Below are positions 53,452 to 62,973 of a stretch of DNA of 64,000 nt, in pieces. Source of the stretch: an uncultured Spirochaetaceae bacterium (lineage in GTDB: Bacteria; Spirochaetota; Spirochaetia; Sphaerochaetales; Sphaerochaetaceae). The notes below the pieces were generated by a model that saw only the letters and a list, made by a program, of their open reading frames with translations, was not told the DNA's origin and did no database searches. The position numbers and the translations under genes were made by a program. The DNA lies in NCBI GenBank assembly GCA_944390015.1, contig CALXOL010000008.1, positions 1 through 64,000 on the forward strand, written 5' to 3'. How positions within the stretch are numbered: the stretch's first letter is position 1; each line of letters opens with the position of its first letter.

Positions 53452-54476
53452 AGAGATTTCTTGTTTTACTCATGATTATCATGATGGCCCTTCCCGCCTC
53501 TTCATCTTCACTTAGAGCAAGAGCGCGCTCTAATGCGGTGCTTACAAGCAACGATGTGTATTTCTCGTTTTCGCATAACCCTGCATTCCTTTCGGCAAAA
53601 GACTATTCAGTAAGTCTTCCTATAAGCGCAAGAGTCAACAACGTCTCTACCTTACTTAAAAGTGATCTCATCAATGATATAAAAGACCTCTCTTCGATGG
53701 ATGAGCAGAGGATGATGGCAAGTCTTCTGGATCTGCTTAGGGATTTTAATGGAACCATGCCGCTTTTAACCCTCTCAGAGTCCATATCATTCACGAAGAA
53801 CGGCTTTGGCATGAGCCTTAGAGTGGAACAAGAGGTTATTACAGACGGCGGCTCCGTCGGGGCCAGTCTCTCTGCCGCCATAAAGGGAGAGATGGCAACA
53901 GGCATCGGATTCTCATACGACTGGAAGGACTACTACCTGGCTCTCGCAATTGCACCTAAGTTCTCATTCCGTCTCTCTACAGGTCCGGTAGGAATAGATA
54001 CCGCTGTTGCAATCATGCTCGATAACAACCTCTTTGATAACGTTGAAATCTACCAGGAGATCGCTCTGAGTGCGGACGCCGGACTTTATGCTTCATTCCC
54101 ATACGGCTTCAAAGCCTCCCTTGTTTTAAGGAATCTGGGATACGCCATCGATGGCACTGCGAGCCTTGATCTGGCAACCGGATGGGGTAATAAGTGGGGC
54201 ATCATCTCCCTGGATACGGAGATAGGACTCAAGGATGTCACACATCTCAGGACGAATGTGGATCTGATGAGGAGTTTCAATGCATCAGTAAGCCTCTCCA
54301 TAACTGATTTCATCACCTTTGATGCGGGACTAAGCGGTGGCTATCCAAGCCTCGGCATAGAGGCGGACATCTTCTTTATTAACCTCACTCTTGCCTACTA
54401 CTTTGAGGACTACGGAATCGTATACGGACTCTCACCAAGGGATACATTCGCAATAGAGATTTCACTCCTGCTCTGA
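53448..54476 (+). CDS. Predicted outer-membrane beta-barrel-like protein
   Basis: A 342-residue exported protein with signal peptide MKRFLVLLMIIMMALPASSS. The mature part alternates hydrophobic and polar residues in many short strands (GIGFSYDWKDYYLALAIAPKF, LTLAYYFEDYGIVYGL) and ends in IAIEISLLL-like aliphatic strand, as expected for a barrel. It resembles PorV/UPF0164-type spirochaete outer-membrane proteins only in general style. It forms a two-gene unit with the lipoprotein. Confidence 0.55.
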   Translation: MKRFLVLLMIIMMALPASSSSLRARARSNAVLTSNDVYFSFSHNPAFLSAKDYSVSLPISARVNNVSTLLKSDLINDIKDLSSMDEQRMMASLLDLLRDFNGTMPLLTLSESISFTKNGFGMSLRVEQEVITDGGSVGASLSAAIKGEMATGIGFSYDWKDYYLALAIAPKFSFRLSTGPVGIDTAVAIMLDNNLFDNVEIYQEIALSADAGLYASFPYGFKASLVLRNLGYAIDGTASLDLATGWGNKWGIISLDTEIGLKDVTHLRTNVDLMRSFNASVSLSITDFITFDAGLSGGYPSLGIEADIFFINLTLAYYFEDYGIVYGLSPRDTFAIEISLLL

Positions 54477-54481
54477 TAAAG

Positions 54482-55570
54482 TTAGAACCAGCACTCATCC
54501 TCTTTCACAGGGCGTGTGAATATCCTTGCCTCATCCTCACTGTTCTTAGCCTGATGGAACTTGAAAAGAAGCTCAGACCCAACTCTTCCTATTATCTCTA
54601 TCTTACCTTTTGGATGGGAGAGAGCATACCTGAACGCCTTTGCCGGTCCGCTTAATGAGCTCTTTGCCTCATCAACTATCTCAGCTCCCTTTACCAATGG
54701 CACCTGGAATTGGTTCTTAACCCCCTCCACAGGACGGCATTGGAAAAGATAATACGGCATCACACCGATTGCTATCAGGCGGTTAAAAAGAGTGGAAAGC
54801 ACTTTGGGAGAATCATTAACACCTTTAAGGAGCACAGTCTGGTTACGAATCGTACATCCTGCTAAGTGAAGAAGCGAAACGGCTTTTTCAGCCTCATCCG
54901 TTATCTCCCTCGGATGATTGAACTGTGTTACTATTGCTATCCTCTTCTTTTCCCCATACTCCTTGAGTATGCTGATAAGCTCATCATCCTCCGTTATACG
55001 GTATGGAAATGAGACAGTGGTTCTCGTGCCGAACCTTATGAACTCGATATTATCAAGAGCGGTGAAAGCATCCAGGTACCTTTTTATGACCTCATTGGAG
55101 TTTAAAAACGCATCACCTCCTGAAATCAGGACATTATTGATTTCTTTGTGAGAGCTGACGTATTCAACCATCTCGGGCAGATGCGCGGCTATCTCCTCGG
55201 ATGAAAGCCCTACCAGGCGCTTTCTGAAACAATGCCTGCAATACATGGCACACTGGTTGGTGGAAAGGATTAAAGTGGTCTTGGCATACTTATGCTGCAT
55301 GCCCTGCACTACCGTATTCTCGGCCTCCCCGCTTGTATCCTTCTGGCCTCCCAAAGAGAACTCCATTGCATCAGGTATGCACATCTTGCGTATGGGATCA
55401 TTACGATCTGAGAAATCAATCAGATTCAGGTAATAATCAGGTATGCATACCGGATACTTCTCTTCAATCTCCTTTAGTTTTTCAATCTCCCCAGCTGAGA
55501 AATCGAATTTACCTTTTAATTCCTCAATGCTTCTATAGCATTCATCAAGTCTTTTCTGCCATTTATTCAA
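54482..55570 (-). CDS. KamA-family radical SAM protein (lysine 2,3-aminomutase-like)
   Basis: A 362-residue enzyme. CAMYCRHCFRKR is the C-x3-C-x2-C cluster motif in the KamA-specific context, followed by NNVLISGGDAFL and RFGTRTTVSFPYRI. True lysine 2,3-aminomutases are about 410 residues, while EpmB is about 340, so this is an intermediate family member. It should need PLP and a 4Fe-4S cluster. Substrate (lysine, glutamate or an EF-P Lys) cannot be fixed, and no EF-P or lysine-fermentation gene is adjacent. Confidence 0.8.
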   Translation of the reverse strand: MNKWQKRLDECYRSIEELKGKFDFSAGEIEKLKEIEEKYPVCIPDYYLNLIDFSDRNDPIRKMCIPDAMEFSLGGQKDTSGEAENTVVQGMQHKYAKTTLILSTNQCAMYCRHCFRKRLVGLSSEEIAAHLPEMVEYVSSHKEINNVLISGGDAFLNSNEVIKRYLDAFTALDNIEFIRFGTRTTVSFPYRITEDDELISILKEYGEKKRIAIVTQFNHPREITDEAEKAVSLLHLAGCTIRNQTVLLKGVNDSPKVLSTLFNRLIAIGVMPYYLFQCRPVEGVKNQFQVPLVKGAEIVDEAKSSLSGPAKAFRYALSHPKGKIEIIGRVGSELLFKFHQAKNSEDEARIFTRPVKEDECWF

Positions 55571-55730
55571 ATCGCACCCTCCTTTGATTTTTACATTCTT
55601 GAAGCCTCCATCTTCAAATTCTTTGAATACTTAATTATATCACAAAAAAGAGCTGGACAAAACTTTTTCTCTATCGTAAAAACAGAGCAAGAGGATTATC
55701 AAAAATCAAAGAAAAAAGGAGAAACTTGTA

Positions 55731-56567
55731 ATGTCTTTGATTCAGTTCGATTTTGAGAGCCAATATCTAAATTCAAATACCACCATCGGAATAATAATAC
55801 CGGAGAAACCGCATTACATAGCAGCAGATAAATTCTATAACAGGAAAAAGAAATTCAAGGTGTTATGGCTATTGCATGGAACATATGGGGATTGGAGTGA
55901 CTGGGTAAGAAAAACGATGGTAGAGCTCTATGCCACGGAAAATGATTTCATGTGCGTCATGCCAAGCGCATTAAACTCAGATTATACATCCTGGCCATCG
56001 TTTTCATTAGGTTATGACATGGAATCACACCTGGTAAAAGAGCTTATGCCGCTCATCTACTCCTGGTTCCCCGCATCCAGTAAAAAAGAAGATAACTACA
56101 TAGTGGGGCTGTCGATGGGAGGACGTGGCGCTCTCTCATACATTCTGAAATACCCAAAGCTGTTCAATGCCGGAGGTATATTCTCCTATGTTCCAACTGA
56201 TTCATCCACATGGGACTGGGAAGGAACTAATCCAAAGCAGAGGATGGGCATGGCACATCTGAGATTTCAGAACAGGGTGAAAAACGCAGGCGGAAGGGAT
56301 GAATATCTGAAGAAGTATGACTCTTATAAGGAGTTCTTCAAGATGGAGAGAGCACATAAACTGCCTCCTCTCCTATTCACATGCGGAGATAGAGATCCAC
56401 TCTATTACAAGGAATTCTGTGATTTCAGGAAAGCCTGTGAGCTTAATAACGTAGATGTTGAATTCATGGAAGAAGAAGGATACGCACATGAATGGAGATT
56501 CTGGGACGACTCGATAAAAGAGGCATTCCGTTTCTTTGCAGAAATTAAAAATAAAGAGGAGCGCTGA
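55731..56567 (+). CDS. Esterase D-like alpha/beta hydrolase
   Basis: A 278-residue protein. VLWLLHGTYGDWSDWVRKT gives the oxyanion HG motif, GLSMGGRGAL the nucleophile Ser, CGDRDPLYYKEF the acid region and EGYAHEWRFWDD the catalytic His. This is the esterase D / tributyrin-esterase / feruloyl-esterase family. There is no signal peptide, so it is likely cytoplasmic, hydrolysing short acyl esters released from dietary polymers. Confidence 0.85.
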   Translation: MSLIQFDFESQYLNSNTTIGIIIPEKPHYIAADKFYNRKKKFKVLWLLHGTYGDWSDWVRKTMVELYATENDFMCVMPSALNSDYTSWPSFSLGYDMESHLVKELMPLIYSWFPASSKKEDNYIVGLSMGGRGALSYILKYPKLFNAGGIFSYVPTDSSTWDWEGTNPKQRMGMAHLRFQNRVKNAGGRDEYLKKYDSYKEFFKMERAHKLPPLLFTCGDRDPLYYKEFCDFRKACELNNVDVEFMEEEGYAHEWRFWDDSIKEAFRFFAEIKNKEER

Positions 56568-56588
56568 GCTCCCCTTTTTCCACTCCCA

Positions 56589-57542
56589 TCATGAATTTGC
56601 GACCGAATTGACTTTCTCAAGAGGAATCCCGAATTTCTCTGAGATGTCAGAAGCAGAGCTCTCTCTTAGTAGTATTTTGAGGAAATCACGTCTGCCTTCA
56701 ATCTTGCCCTCAGCCCTACCTTTGGCGATACCTTTCGCTATGCCTTCGGCTCTACCCTCTGCCAAGAACTGCTGCCTCATCTCAGCCTTTGCAATGGCAA
56801 CTTCCTCCTCGATAAGCTCATCCAATATATTGCTTGCCATATTAAGTCCTCCTCTTTTCTTTACATTCTCAACGCTCTTCCGAATTTCATTATAATACAT
56901 TTTCGACGGCTCCGCACACATCAGGTCATGATTCAGCATACCGTAGCAGTCATCTTCTGCATACGTCATGTTGACATATATGAACATCACGCTCCCGTCC
57001 CTTTCCACGCCGTTCTGATCCTTCATCGTCAGCGCATAATACGGAAGACCATCACCATAAGCGTCATAATGCAAGAATACGATATGCACCATTGACAATA
57101 GGGAGTAGTCACCTCCCTTTAGTATAAAAGAATTAATGATGTTGGCGCTGTATTGCCAGATTCTCTCGCTTATAGAGGGATCCGAACTCTTCTGCATATC
57201 GATATTGACGACCATCTTATCCGAAGATGCGTATACATCGAGCTTAGACGTTTTCGTAACAGCTCCAGGAATCTCATAGTTCGAAATCACCTCCTTTATG
57301 CTCCCCTTCTCATACCTAGGTACGAATAGCGAAAGGATCAAGTCGATTAACTCAACATTTTTGTGGAGAGTCATGCGAAAGAGTACGTCATCATCCAGTG
57401 CCATACTCTGGAGCCTTTCCCAGAGTCTCTCTATTTTCCTCTTACGGGCCTCTCCCCGATACTCCACCTTAACATCACAAAGGGGAGAGAAGTTAAAGTC
57501 AAGGTTACGATAGTGCAAAGAGCATTCATTCATTACATTCAT
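56589..57542 (-). CDS. Rpn-family PD-(D/E)XK nuclease / putative transposase
   Basis: A 317-residue protein. DDVLFRMTLHKNVELIDLIL, TSKLDVYASSDKMVVNIDMQK (the D...D/E-x-K-like core) and ERIWQYSANIINSFILKGGDY are typical of the PF12784 family of recombination-promoting nucleases. The tail contains AEGRAEGIAKGIAKGRAEGK, a short Gly/Lys/Ala repeat common to the family. GAGG precedes the ATG. These genes are mobile-like and often multicopy; no terminal repeats were seen. Confidence 0.85.
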   Translation of the reverse strand: MNVMNECSLHYRNLDFNFSPLCDVKVEYRGEARKRKIERLWERLQSMALDDDVLFRMTLHKNVELIDLILSLFVPRYEKGSIKEVISNYEIPGAVTKTSKLDVYASSDKMVVNIDMQKSSDPSISERIWQYSANIINSFILKGGDYSLLSMVHIVFLHYDAYGDGLPYYALTMKDQNGVERDGSVMFIYVNMTYAEDDCYGMLNHDLMCAEPSKMYYNEIRKSVENVKKRGGLNMASNILDELIEEEVAIAKAEMRQQFLAEGRAEGIAKGIAKGRAEGKIEGRRDFLKILLRESSASDISEKFGIPLEKVNSVANS

Positions 57543-57587
57543 AGGTTTTCCTCTTCACCTATTAATGTTCAAAACCCTTTAATATGT

Positions 57588-57614
57588 AAAAGCGGACGCC
57601 GTTTAAGCGTCCGC
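57588..57614 (-). terminator. Terminator of the aldolase-TRAP operon
   Basis: On the minus strand an eight-base perfect stem GCGGACGC/GCGTCCGC is followed by TTTT. It lies 26 bases beyond the aldolase stop. Confidence 0.8.
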
Positions 57615-57639
57615 AAGAGGGATATATGTGTCAGGCAAA

Positions 57640-58425
57640 TCACCCTTTTCTAACTTCATCGACCTCGTTTTTCACAAGATCTCTTAGGGCTTTCTGGAAG
57701 TGCCACATATCATTACCAAGGATAATCATCGTGTACCCGTCCTCTATGGCCTCCCTCAAGTTCTCCTTCGTTGGAGGAACTACAGGGCCAAGCACTCCGA
57801 TTTTCTTCTCCTTTGCCTTTGCAACCAATGTTTTAAATGCCTTTTTAACATCATCGCCCATCGTATAGCCGATCTTAAGTCCTTTTGATACGGCGTAATC
57901 GATAGGCCCGAAATTAACAGCATCAACCCCCGGAACGGAGAGAATCTCATCGATGTTATCCGTAAACTCGAAATCCTCATCCATAGGAATTACAAGAGTA
58001 TTCTCATTCTGACTGTCGATATACTTATTCCAGTCAAAATCCTTATAACCGAAACCAGCGGCACGTACGTTTGTCTCACCGCCACGTCTGCCAAGAGGAT
58101 AGAACTTCGCACCCTCAACGGCACGTCTGGCCATCTCAGCCGTCTTACAATGAGGAATGACGACTCCGTCCGCTCCCCACTCAAGTACCTTCCTGATTGC
58201 GACCTCATCATCATCGGCCATCCTTACAAGAACTCCGATGTCATGAAGCTTCGCAGCCATGATCTGTTTCTCAAAATCCTCACCGAGCATCCAATTGGTG
58301 TGCTCTAAATCGAGGTAGATGAAATCAAGACCGGACATCGCGATGCTCTCAATAACACAGGTTGCCCCCGTGAAACAAGCCATACCGAAGACAGGTCCTT
58401 TCTTCATTTTCTCCTTCAGTGTCAT
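57640..58425 (-). CDS. HpcH/HpaI family class II aldolase
   Basis: A 261-residue enzyme. FIYLDLEHTNW, RMADDDEVAIRKVLEWGADGVVIPHCKT and LVIPMDEDFEFTDNIDEI match the HpaI/GarL/RhmA family of metal-dependent 2-keto-3-deoxy acid aldolases. It cleaves 2-dehydro-3-deoxy sugar acids or similar to pyruvate plus an aldehyde. Being last in the TRAP operon suggests it acts on the imported acid. Exact substrate open. Confidence 0.85.
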   Translation of the reverse strand: MTLKEKMKKGPVFGMACFTGATCVIESIAMSGLDFIYLDLEHTNWMLGEDFEKQIMAAKLHDIGVLVRMADDDEVAIRKVLEWGADGVVIPHCKTAEMARRAVEGAKFYPLGRRGGETNVRAAGFGYKDFDWNKYIDSQNENTLVIPMDEDFEFTDNIDEILSVPGVDAVNFGPIDYAVSKGLKIGYTMGDDVKKAFKTLVAKAKEKKIGVLGPVVPPTKENLREAIEDGYTMIILGNDMWHFQKALRDLVKNEVDEVRKG

Positions 58426-58437
58426 TTTCTTCCTCCT

Positions 58438-59730
58438 TTAAATGCTGTATCCGAAAAGAAGAGGTAGTCCCGTGGTAAGCGGTTCCCAGAGGCTGATTGC
58501 GATGAGAACAACGACGTTACAGCAGAGATACGGAGCTGCACCCTTGAAAATCTCTATGATAGGCATCTTCATAATCTTATTGCATACGTTAAGGCACATT
58601 CCTACAGGAGGCGTGCAAAGACCGATTGCAAGACCGGTAATCAGCATCGCTCCGAACTGAAGGGATGAGAATCCATAGGCCTCAAGTACCGGCTGCATTA
58701 TAGGAGTCAGAAGAAGTATTGCAGGACTTACGTCGATGAAACATCCGATGAGAAGAATCATGATATCGAAGATGATCGCTATTGCCCAACGTGGCATGGC
58801 AAGACCAGCAAAGAACGCACCTACCTGGTTTGGAACACCCTGCATGGTCAGGATGAATGTGAAGATCGAAGTAAATCCGATAATGATCATGACGGAAGCG
58901 GAAGATACGAAAGTGTTCTTTACAGCTTCCCAGACATCCTTCCAGGTAAGCTCCTTATAGATGAAGAAACCGACGATCAAGGCATAGAAAACAGCGGCTC
59001 CAGCACTCTCAGATGCAGTACAAATACCTGTGGATACCACGAGGATGATGAAAAGCGGCATCAATATGGCAGGAATACCACCGAGGATATCATGCCAGAA
59101 CTCTTTAGCATTGAATTTCTCCCTCTCAGGGTGCCAATGATTCTTAACAGACATGAATACAACGAAGATCAACTGACACACACCGACAAGGATTCCAGGA
59201 ATCGCTCCAGCGAGGAAGAGAGCGCCAACAGATGCGCCTGAGATCATTGAATAGACAATCATAGGCGTTGATGGAGGAATAATCATACCCATCGTTGAGG
59301 ATGCGACCGTTATACCGGCTGCAACCTTTCTTGGATATCCATCTGCCTCCATGGCAGGGATGATGATACTACCGAGTGCCGAAGTGTCTGCGACAGAAGA
59401 TCCTGAAATACCACCGAAGATCATCGAGTCAACGATGTTGACCTCACCGAGTCCACCGTGAATAGGCCTGAGAATCTGCTTACAGAAACTGATAATCCTC
59501 TTTGTCAGTCCACCGCTGCTCATGATATCCCCGGCAAGCATGAACAGAGGCATTGCGATCATAAGGTCGCTATAAGAGCCTGTCCAGAGCTTCTGAGGAA
59601 CCATCAGAAGAAGATTAGGGTTGGTAAAGAGAAGATACGTAATACAGGATGCACCGATTGCAAATGCAAGTGGTACACCGATTATTACGAATAAAATCAG
59701 CAATATAAGAAGAATTACCATTGTAATCAT
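58438..59730 (-). CDS. dctM: TRAP transporter large permease (DctM)
   Basis: A 430-residue protein of about 12 helices, including FMLAGDIMSSGGLTKRIISF, FGGISGSSVADTSALGSIIIP and MIIPPSTPMIVYSMISGASV, which are diagnostic of DctM. It is coupled to the DctQ stop by a four-base overlap and imports an organic acid driven by sodium or protons together with DctP and DctQ. Confidence 0.93.
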   Translation of the reverse strand: MITMVILLILLILFVIIGVPLAFAIGASCITYLLFTNPNLLLMVPQKLWTGSYSDLMIAMPLFMLAGDIMSSGGLTKRIISFCKQILRPIHGGLGEVNIVDSMIFGGISGSSVADTSALGSIIIPAMEADGYPRKVAAGITVASSTMGMIIPPSTPMIVYSMISGASVGALFLAGAIPGILVGVCQLIFVVFMSVKNHWHPEREKFNAKEFWHDILGGIPAILMPLFIILVVSTGICTASESAGAAVFYALIVGFFIYKELTWKDVWEAVKNTFVSSASVMIIIGFTSIFTFILTMQGVPNQVGAFFAGLAMPRWAIAIIFDIMILLIGCFIDVSPAILLLTPIMQPVLEAYGFSSLQFGAMLITGLAIGLCTPPVGMCLNVCNKIMKMPIIEIFKGAAPYLCCNVVVLIAISLWEPLTTGLPLLFGYSI

Positions 59731-60266
59731 TTTGCGTCTCCTCCTTCCCCATCCTTATCTTTTTTATAGTAGACGGGTGCGAATTCTGAGATATCCGCGG
59801 TTATGAACCCGACAATCTTTATAATCGTACAGATTGCGCAGAGGATTCCTGACACAGGCATTATTCCATACATGTACTTCATCGGGATTCCCATTCCCTG
59901 GCTGATCTGAATACCTGCCGTCTTTACATAGGTAAAACCATAGCAGGTGAATACGAGTACCACACCAAGCACGATAACATAATCCAATACGGCAACCCAA
60001 CGCTTGATTGATGGCTTAATCCTGTCGTATACGATATCGATTATCACGTGGTCATTTCTTAAAAGACATACACCCATTCCCCAGAATGTGGTGAAGGCAA
60101 AGAGTGTGGTGATGAACTCAGCCAGCTCCTTCCAGCTGTGGGCAAAGAAGTATCTTGCAATAACGGTAAAGGCTACGAGAACAGCCAGAAGAGCCATTGC
60201 AATTGCACCAATCGTAAAATAGATGTTGTATAATTTCTTTCCCACATTTTCCAATGTGCTATTCAT
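59727..60266 (-). CDS. dctQ: TRAP transporter small permease (DctQ)
   Basis: A 179-residue, four-helix protein. FAHSWKELAEFITTLFAFTTFWGMGVCLLRNDHVIIDIV carries the W-x-E-E/A-like and RNDHVIID motifs of the DctQ family. It is the middle gene of dctP-dctQ-dctM. Confidence 0.9.
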   Translation of the reverse strand: MNSTLENVGKKLYNIYFTIGAIAMALLAVLVAFTVIARYFFAHSWKELAEFITTLFAFTTFWGMGVCLLRNDHVIIDIVYDRIKPSIKRWVAVLDYVIVLGVVLVFTCYGFTYVKTAGIQISQGMGIPMKYMYGIMPVSGILCAICTIIKIVGFITADISEFAPVYYKKDKDGEGGDAK

Positions 60267-60338
60267 TAGTTTTCTCCTAAAAGCTAAGAAAAATACCCCT
60301 GAAGGACTCCTCCAGGAGTATCAAGAAAAGTTTATAAA

Positions 60339-61379
60339 TCAGTTGTTTGCTACGATTTCCTGGAGCTCTGCAAGCTCTGCAGCAGAGAGTATTCCAGAAT
60401 CGATGCACTGCTGATAGACAACCTGTACCGCATCCTTGAAAGCCTGAAGCTCTTCTTCTGTAGGAACGTAGATATCTCCACCTGCATCAACAACGGCCTG
60501 TCTTGCATCATTCTGAAGCTCATCTACGAGCTGGTCGTTATATGTACCCATCTCTGTAGCACACTCGCGGATGATTGTCTGGAATTCCTCTGGAAGGCTG
60601 TTCCACCATGTACCATTTACATAGAACGGATCTGGATGGAACTGATAATTAACCTCAGTAAAGTACTTCTGGACCTCATAGAACTTCATGCTTGAAACGT
60701 TTGTCCATGGGTTCTCCTGTCCATCGGCTACTCCTGTCTTGAGTGCCATATAGAGATCGGAATATGGAACTGGTGTTGTAGTAGCACCAAGTGCCTTGAA
60801 TGTCCTGTCGATTGTCTCCATGCCAGCTGTTCTCATCTTAAGGCCCTGAAGATCCTCAGGCTTTGTAATAGGACGTCTGTTGTTTGAGAACTGTCTGAAT
60901 CCTCCCGCATCGCATAGGTTGATAATGACTGTTCCCGTAGTAGCTTCAGCCTCTGCACAGACTTTTTCTGCAAGATCGCTATGGAGAAGCGCGGTAACCT
61001 CCTCTCTTGTCTGGGCAAGGAATGGAAGTGTGAACATCAAAAGCCTCGGAGTGAAGTCGAACTGGCCTCCTCTCATACCCTGAAGAGTTCCTGCTACTAC
61101 CTGCTCAAGCATCTCCTTTTCAGTTCCAAGCTGACCGTTTCCGATAACCTGTACCTTGACATGGCCGTTTGTCCTCTCTTCTACATCAGTTACAAACTTC
61201 TCAAGGGAAATCGACCTTGGATTGTCTGCCGGCTGTGAGTGACCAATCATCATCGTATATTTTCCAAGTGCTGCATATGGATCATCTGCACTTGCTGTAG
61301 CAGTCTCATTACTTCCACCTGCGAAAAGAGCGAAAGAAGCAACAAGCAATACCAATAGAACTGATAACGCTTTTTTCAT
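60339..61379 (-). CDS. dctP: TRAP transporter binding protein (DctP)
   Basis: A 346-residue exported protein with signal peptide MKKALSVLLVLLVASFALFA then GGSNETA. TMMIGHSQPADNPRSISLEKF, VQVIGNGQLGTEKEMLEQVVAG and PVPYSDLYMALKTGVADGQENP are classic DctP features, including the Arg region (GLKMRTAGME) that binds the ligand carboxylate. It supplies substrate to DctQM. Expression is probably controlled by the divergent GntR gene. Confidence 0.93.
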   Translation of the reverse strand: MKKALSVLLVLLVASFALFAGGSNETATASADDPYAALGKYTMMIGHSQPADNPRSISLEKFVTDVEERTNGHVKVQVIGNGQLGTEKEMLEQVVAGTLQGMRGGQFDFTPRLLMFTLPFLAQTREEVTALLHSDLAEKVCAEAEATTGTVIINLCDAGGFRQFSNNRRPITKPEDLQGLKMRTAGMETIDRTFKALGATTTPVPYSDLYMALKTGVADGQENPWTNVSSMKFYEVQKYFTEVNYQFHPDPFYVNGTWWNSLPEEFQTIIRECATEMGTYNDQLVDELQNDARQAVVDAGGDIYVPTEEELQAFKDAVQVVYQQCIDSGILSAAELAELQEIVANN

Positions 61380-61410
61380 TACATAACCCTCCTATACGTT
61401 ACATCCAAGA

Positions 61411-61608
61411 CTGTATACAGATTTAATTATTTATATTAAGATAAGTTGTATTATTCATTAATAAATATTATTTAAACTTGTATACATCTCAATATCTAGG
61501 CTAACACTCTTTTTTCCATAGCGCAACAAAAATTTTCAAATTTTAATCTTTTTGATTGATTTTACCAACTTTGGCTGTTTATAATCTTATAAACATACCT
61601 GTATACAT
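61411..61608. promoter_or_regulatory. GTATAC operator-like sites between dctP and gntR
   Basis: The 312-base divergent gap 61380-61691 has no gene and is AT-rich. It holds CTGTATACAG (61411-61420, perfect palindrome), TTGTATACAT (61478-61487) and CTGTATACAT (61599-61608). The core is the same as upstream of the kdu GntR gene. The first lies beside the dctP start and the last nearer gntR, as expected for a regulator controlling both directions. Confidence 0.6.
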
Positions 61609-61691
61609 GAGCCATATAACTGTTTAAATCGTATGAGATTAGACATTTATTCTCTCATAAAGTGTTTTAGCCTTATAAGGAGAGTACGTCG

Positions 61692-62390
61692 ATGGGATTG
61701 AAAAGCCAATTAAGCGTTAATGAAATATATAAGATTTTGGAAGACGAAATCGTATCCCTCCTTGTAAAGCCTAACGAGATGCTTGGAGAGAACGCACTTT
61801 CCTCACGGTTCGGAGTATCGCGAACCCCGGTCAGAAGCGTACTGCAGCGCCTTCAGGAGAATGGATTCGTAAAAATAATACCGGGAAAAGGAACATTTGT
61901 AGAGCCAATCGACATTGAAATAGCCTCCGAACTCATATACCTGCGAGTATCGGTGGAATCCCGCGTTCTCTGTGATTTCATAAGAACTGCATCCCCTACG
62001 GACATAGAAAGCGTAAGATACTCGTATCAAATGCTTTTAGAGGCTGCAAAAGGTACTGAGAATCTTGATTCTTTCGATATCAACAACTTTCTTGAAAAAG
62101 ATCTGGACATGCATAGGATCTGGTTTAAAACCATGAAAAAGATGTATCTCTGGGAGCTTTTGACGAAGCCTCATCCCGATTATTCCAGATTCATAAGACT
62201 AGATATCGTAGGGGCGAAAAACGTCGCGGATGTAATCAGGGAACATGGCAGAATCATGGAGATGATCGATGCTAAGCAGACAAGCGGAATCGAAGACCTT
62301 ATGGGAGCACACCTCAGCGGAGGAATAAGAAGACTTGGCAGCAAGCTCTTTACCGATGAATACAAGAACTACTTCCAGGCTTCTTTTTAG
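61692..62390 (+). CDS. GntR family regulator, FCD type
   Basis: A 232-residue regulator. The winged HTH (ENALSSRFGVSRTPVRSVLQRLQENGFVKIIPGKGTFV) is canonical GntR, and the FCD domain carries metal-ligand-like DLDMHRIWF and IREHGRIMEMID. AAGGAGAG lies upstream of the ATG. It is divergent from dctP and is the likely repressor of the TRAP operon. It is similar in layout and operator type to the regulator at 27131, so cross-regulation is plausible. Confidence 0.9.
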   Translation: MGLKSQLSVNEIYKILEDEIVSLLVKPNEMLGENALSSRFGVSRTPVRSVLQRLQENGFVKIIPGKGTFVEPIDIEIASELIYLRVSVESRVLCDFIRTASPTDIESVRYSYQMLLEAAKGTENLDSFDINNFLEKDLDMHRIWFKTMKKMYLWELLTKPHPDYSRFIRLDIVGAKNVADVIREHGRIMEMIDAKQTSGIEDLMGAHLSGGIRRLGSKLFTDEYKNYFQASF

Positions 62391-62498
62391 CAGTTTTAAA
62401 TATTTCGCTCTCCGTTCATACAATATAAAAGATATTGACGACATCTCTTCGCATTATTATTTCATAATCATAATCAACATTAACACCCGGAGGATGAA

Positions 62499-62948
62499 AT
62501 GAAAAAGTTAGTTGCCTATTTCTCCGCAAGCGGAGTGACAAGAAAAGCAGCAGAGGAGCTTGCAGCTGTTGCAAAAGCCGATATCTATGCAATAGAACCA
62601 GATGTACCATACACAAGAGAAGACTTGGACTGGAGGAACAAAAAGAGCAGAAGCTCACTTGAGATGCAGGATGAGACATCAAGACCTAAACTTCATGCAA
62701 GCATCCCTGATCTTTCTGAATATGACACCATCTACATCGGTTTTCCAATCTGGTGGGGCATCGCTCCCAGGGTAATAAACACGTTCATAGAGAATTCCGA
62801 TTTGCACGACAAGGATGTGATAGTATTCGCAACAAGCGGTGGCAGTGGACTTGAATATGCCGTCAATGACCTTAAGAAGCGCTATGCGAACTTGAAAATA
62901 AGAAGTGGAAAACTTGTAAAAGGGAAAGTAAAAGAAGACATGGCTTAA
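62499..62948 (+). CDS. Flavodoxin
   Basis: A 149-residue protein starting MKKLVAYFSASGVTRKAAEEL, the FMN phosphate loop of the flavodoxin_4 family. YDTIYIGFPIWWGIAPRVINTF and VIVFATSGGSGLE supply the other FMN loops. It carries low-potential electrons or acts as a small quinone/disulfide reductase in the cytoplasm. GGAGG is placed before the ATG. Confidence 0.9.
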   Translation: MKKLVAYFSASGVTRKAAEELAAVAKADIYAIEPDVPYTREDLDWRNKKSRSSLEMQDETSRPKLHASIPDLSEYDTIYIGFPIWWGIAPRVINTFIENSDLHDKDVIVFATSGGSGLEYAVNDLKKRYANLKIRSGKLVKGKVKEDMA

Positions 62949-62973
62949 GGTCGGCAAATAAAGAGAGATTTCT

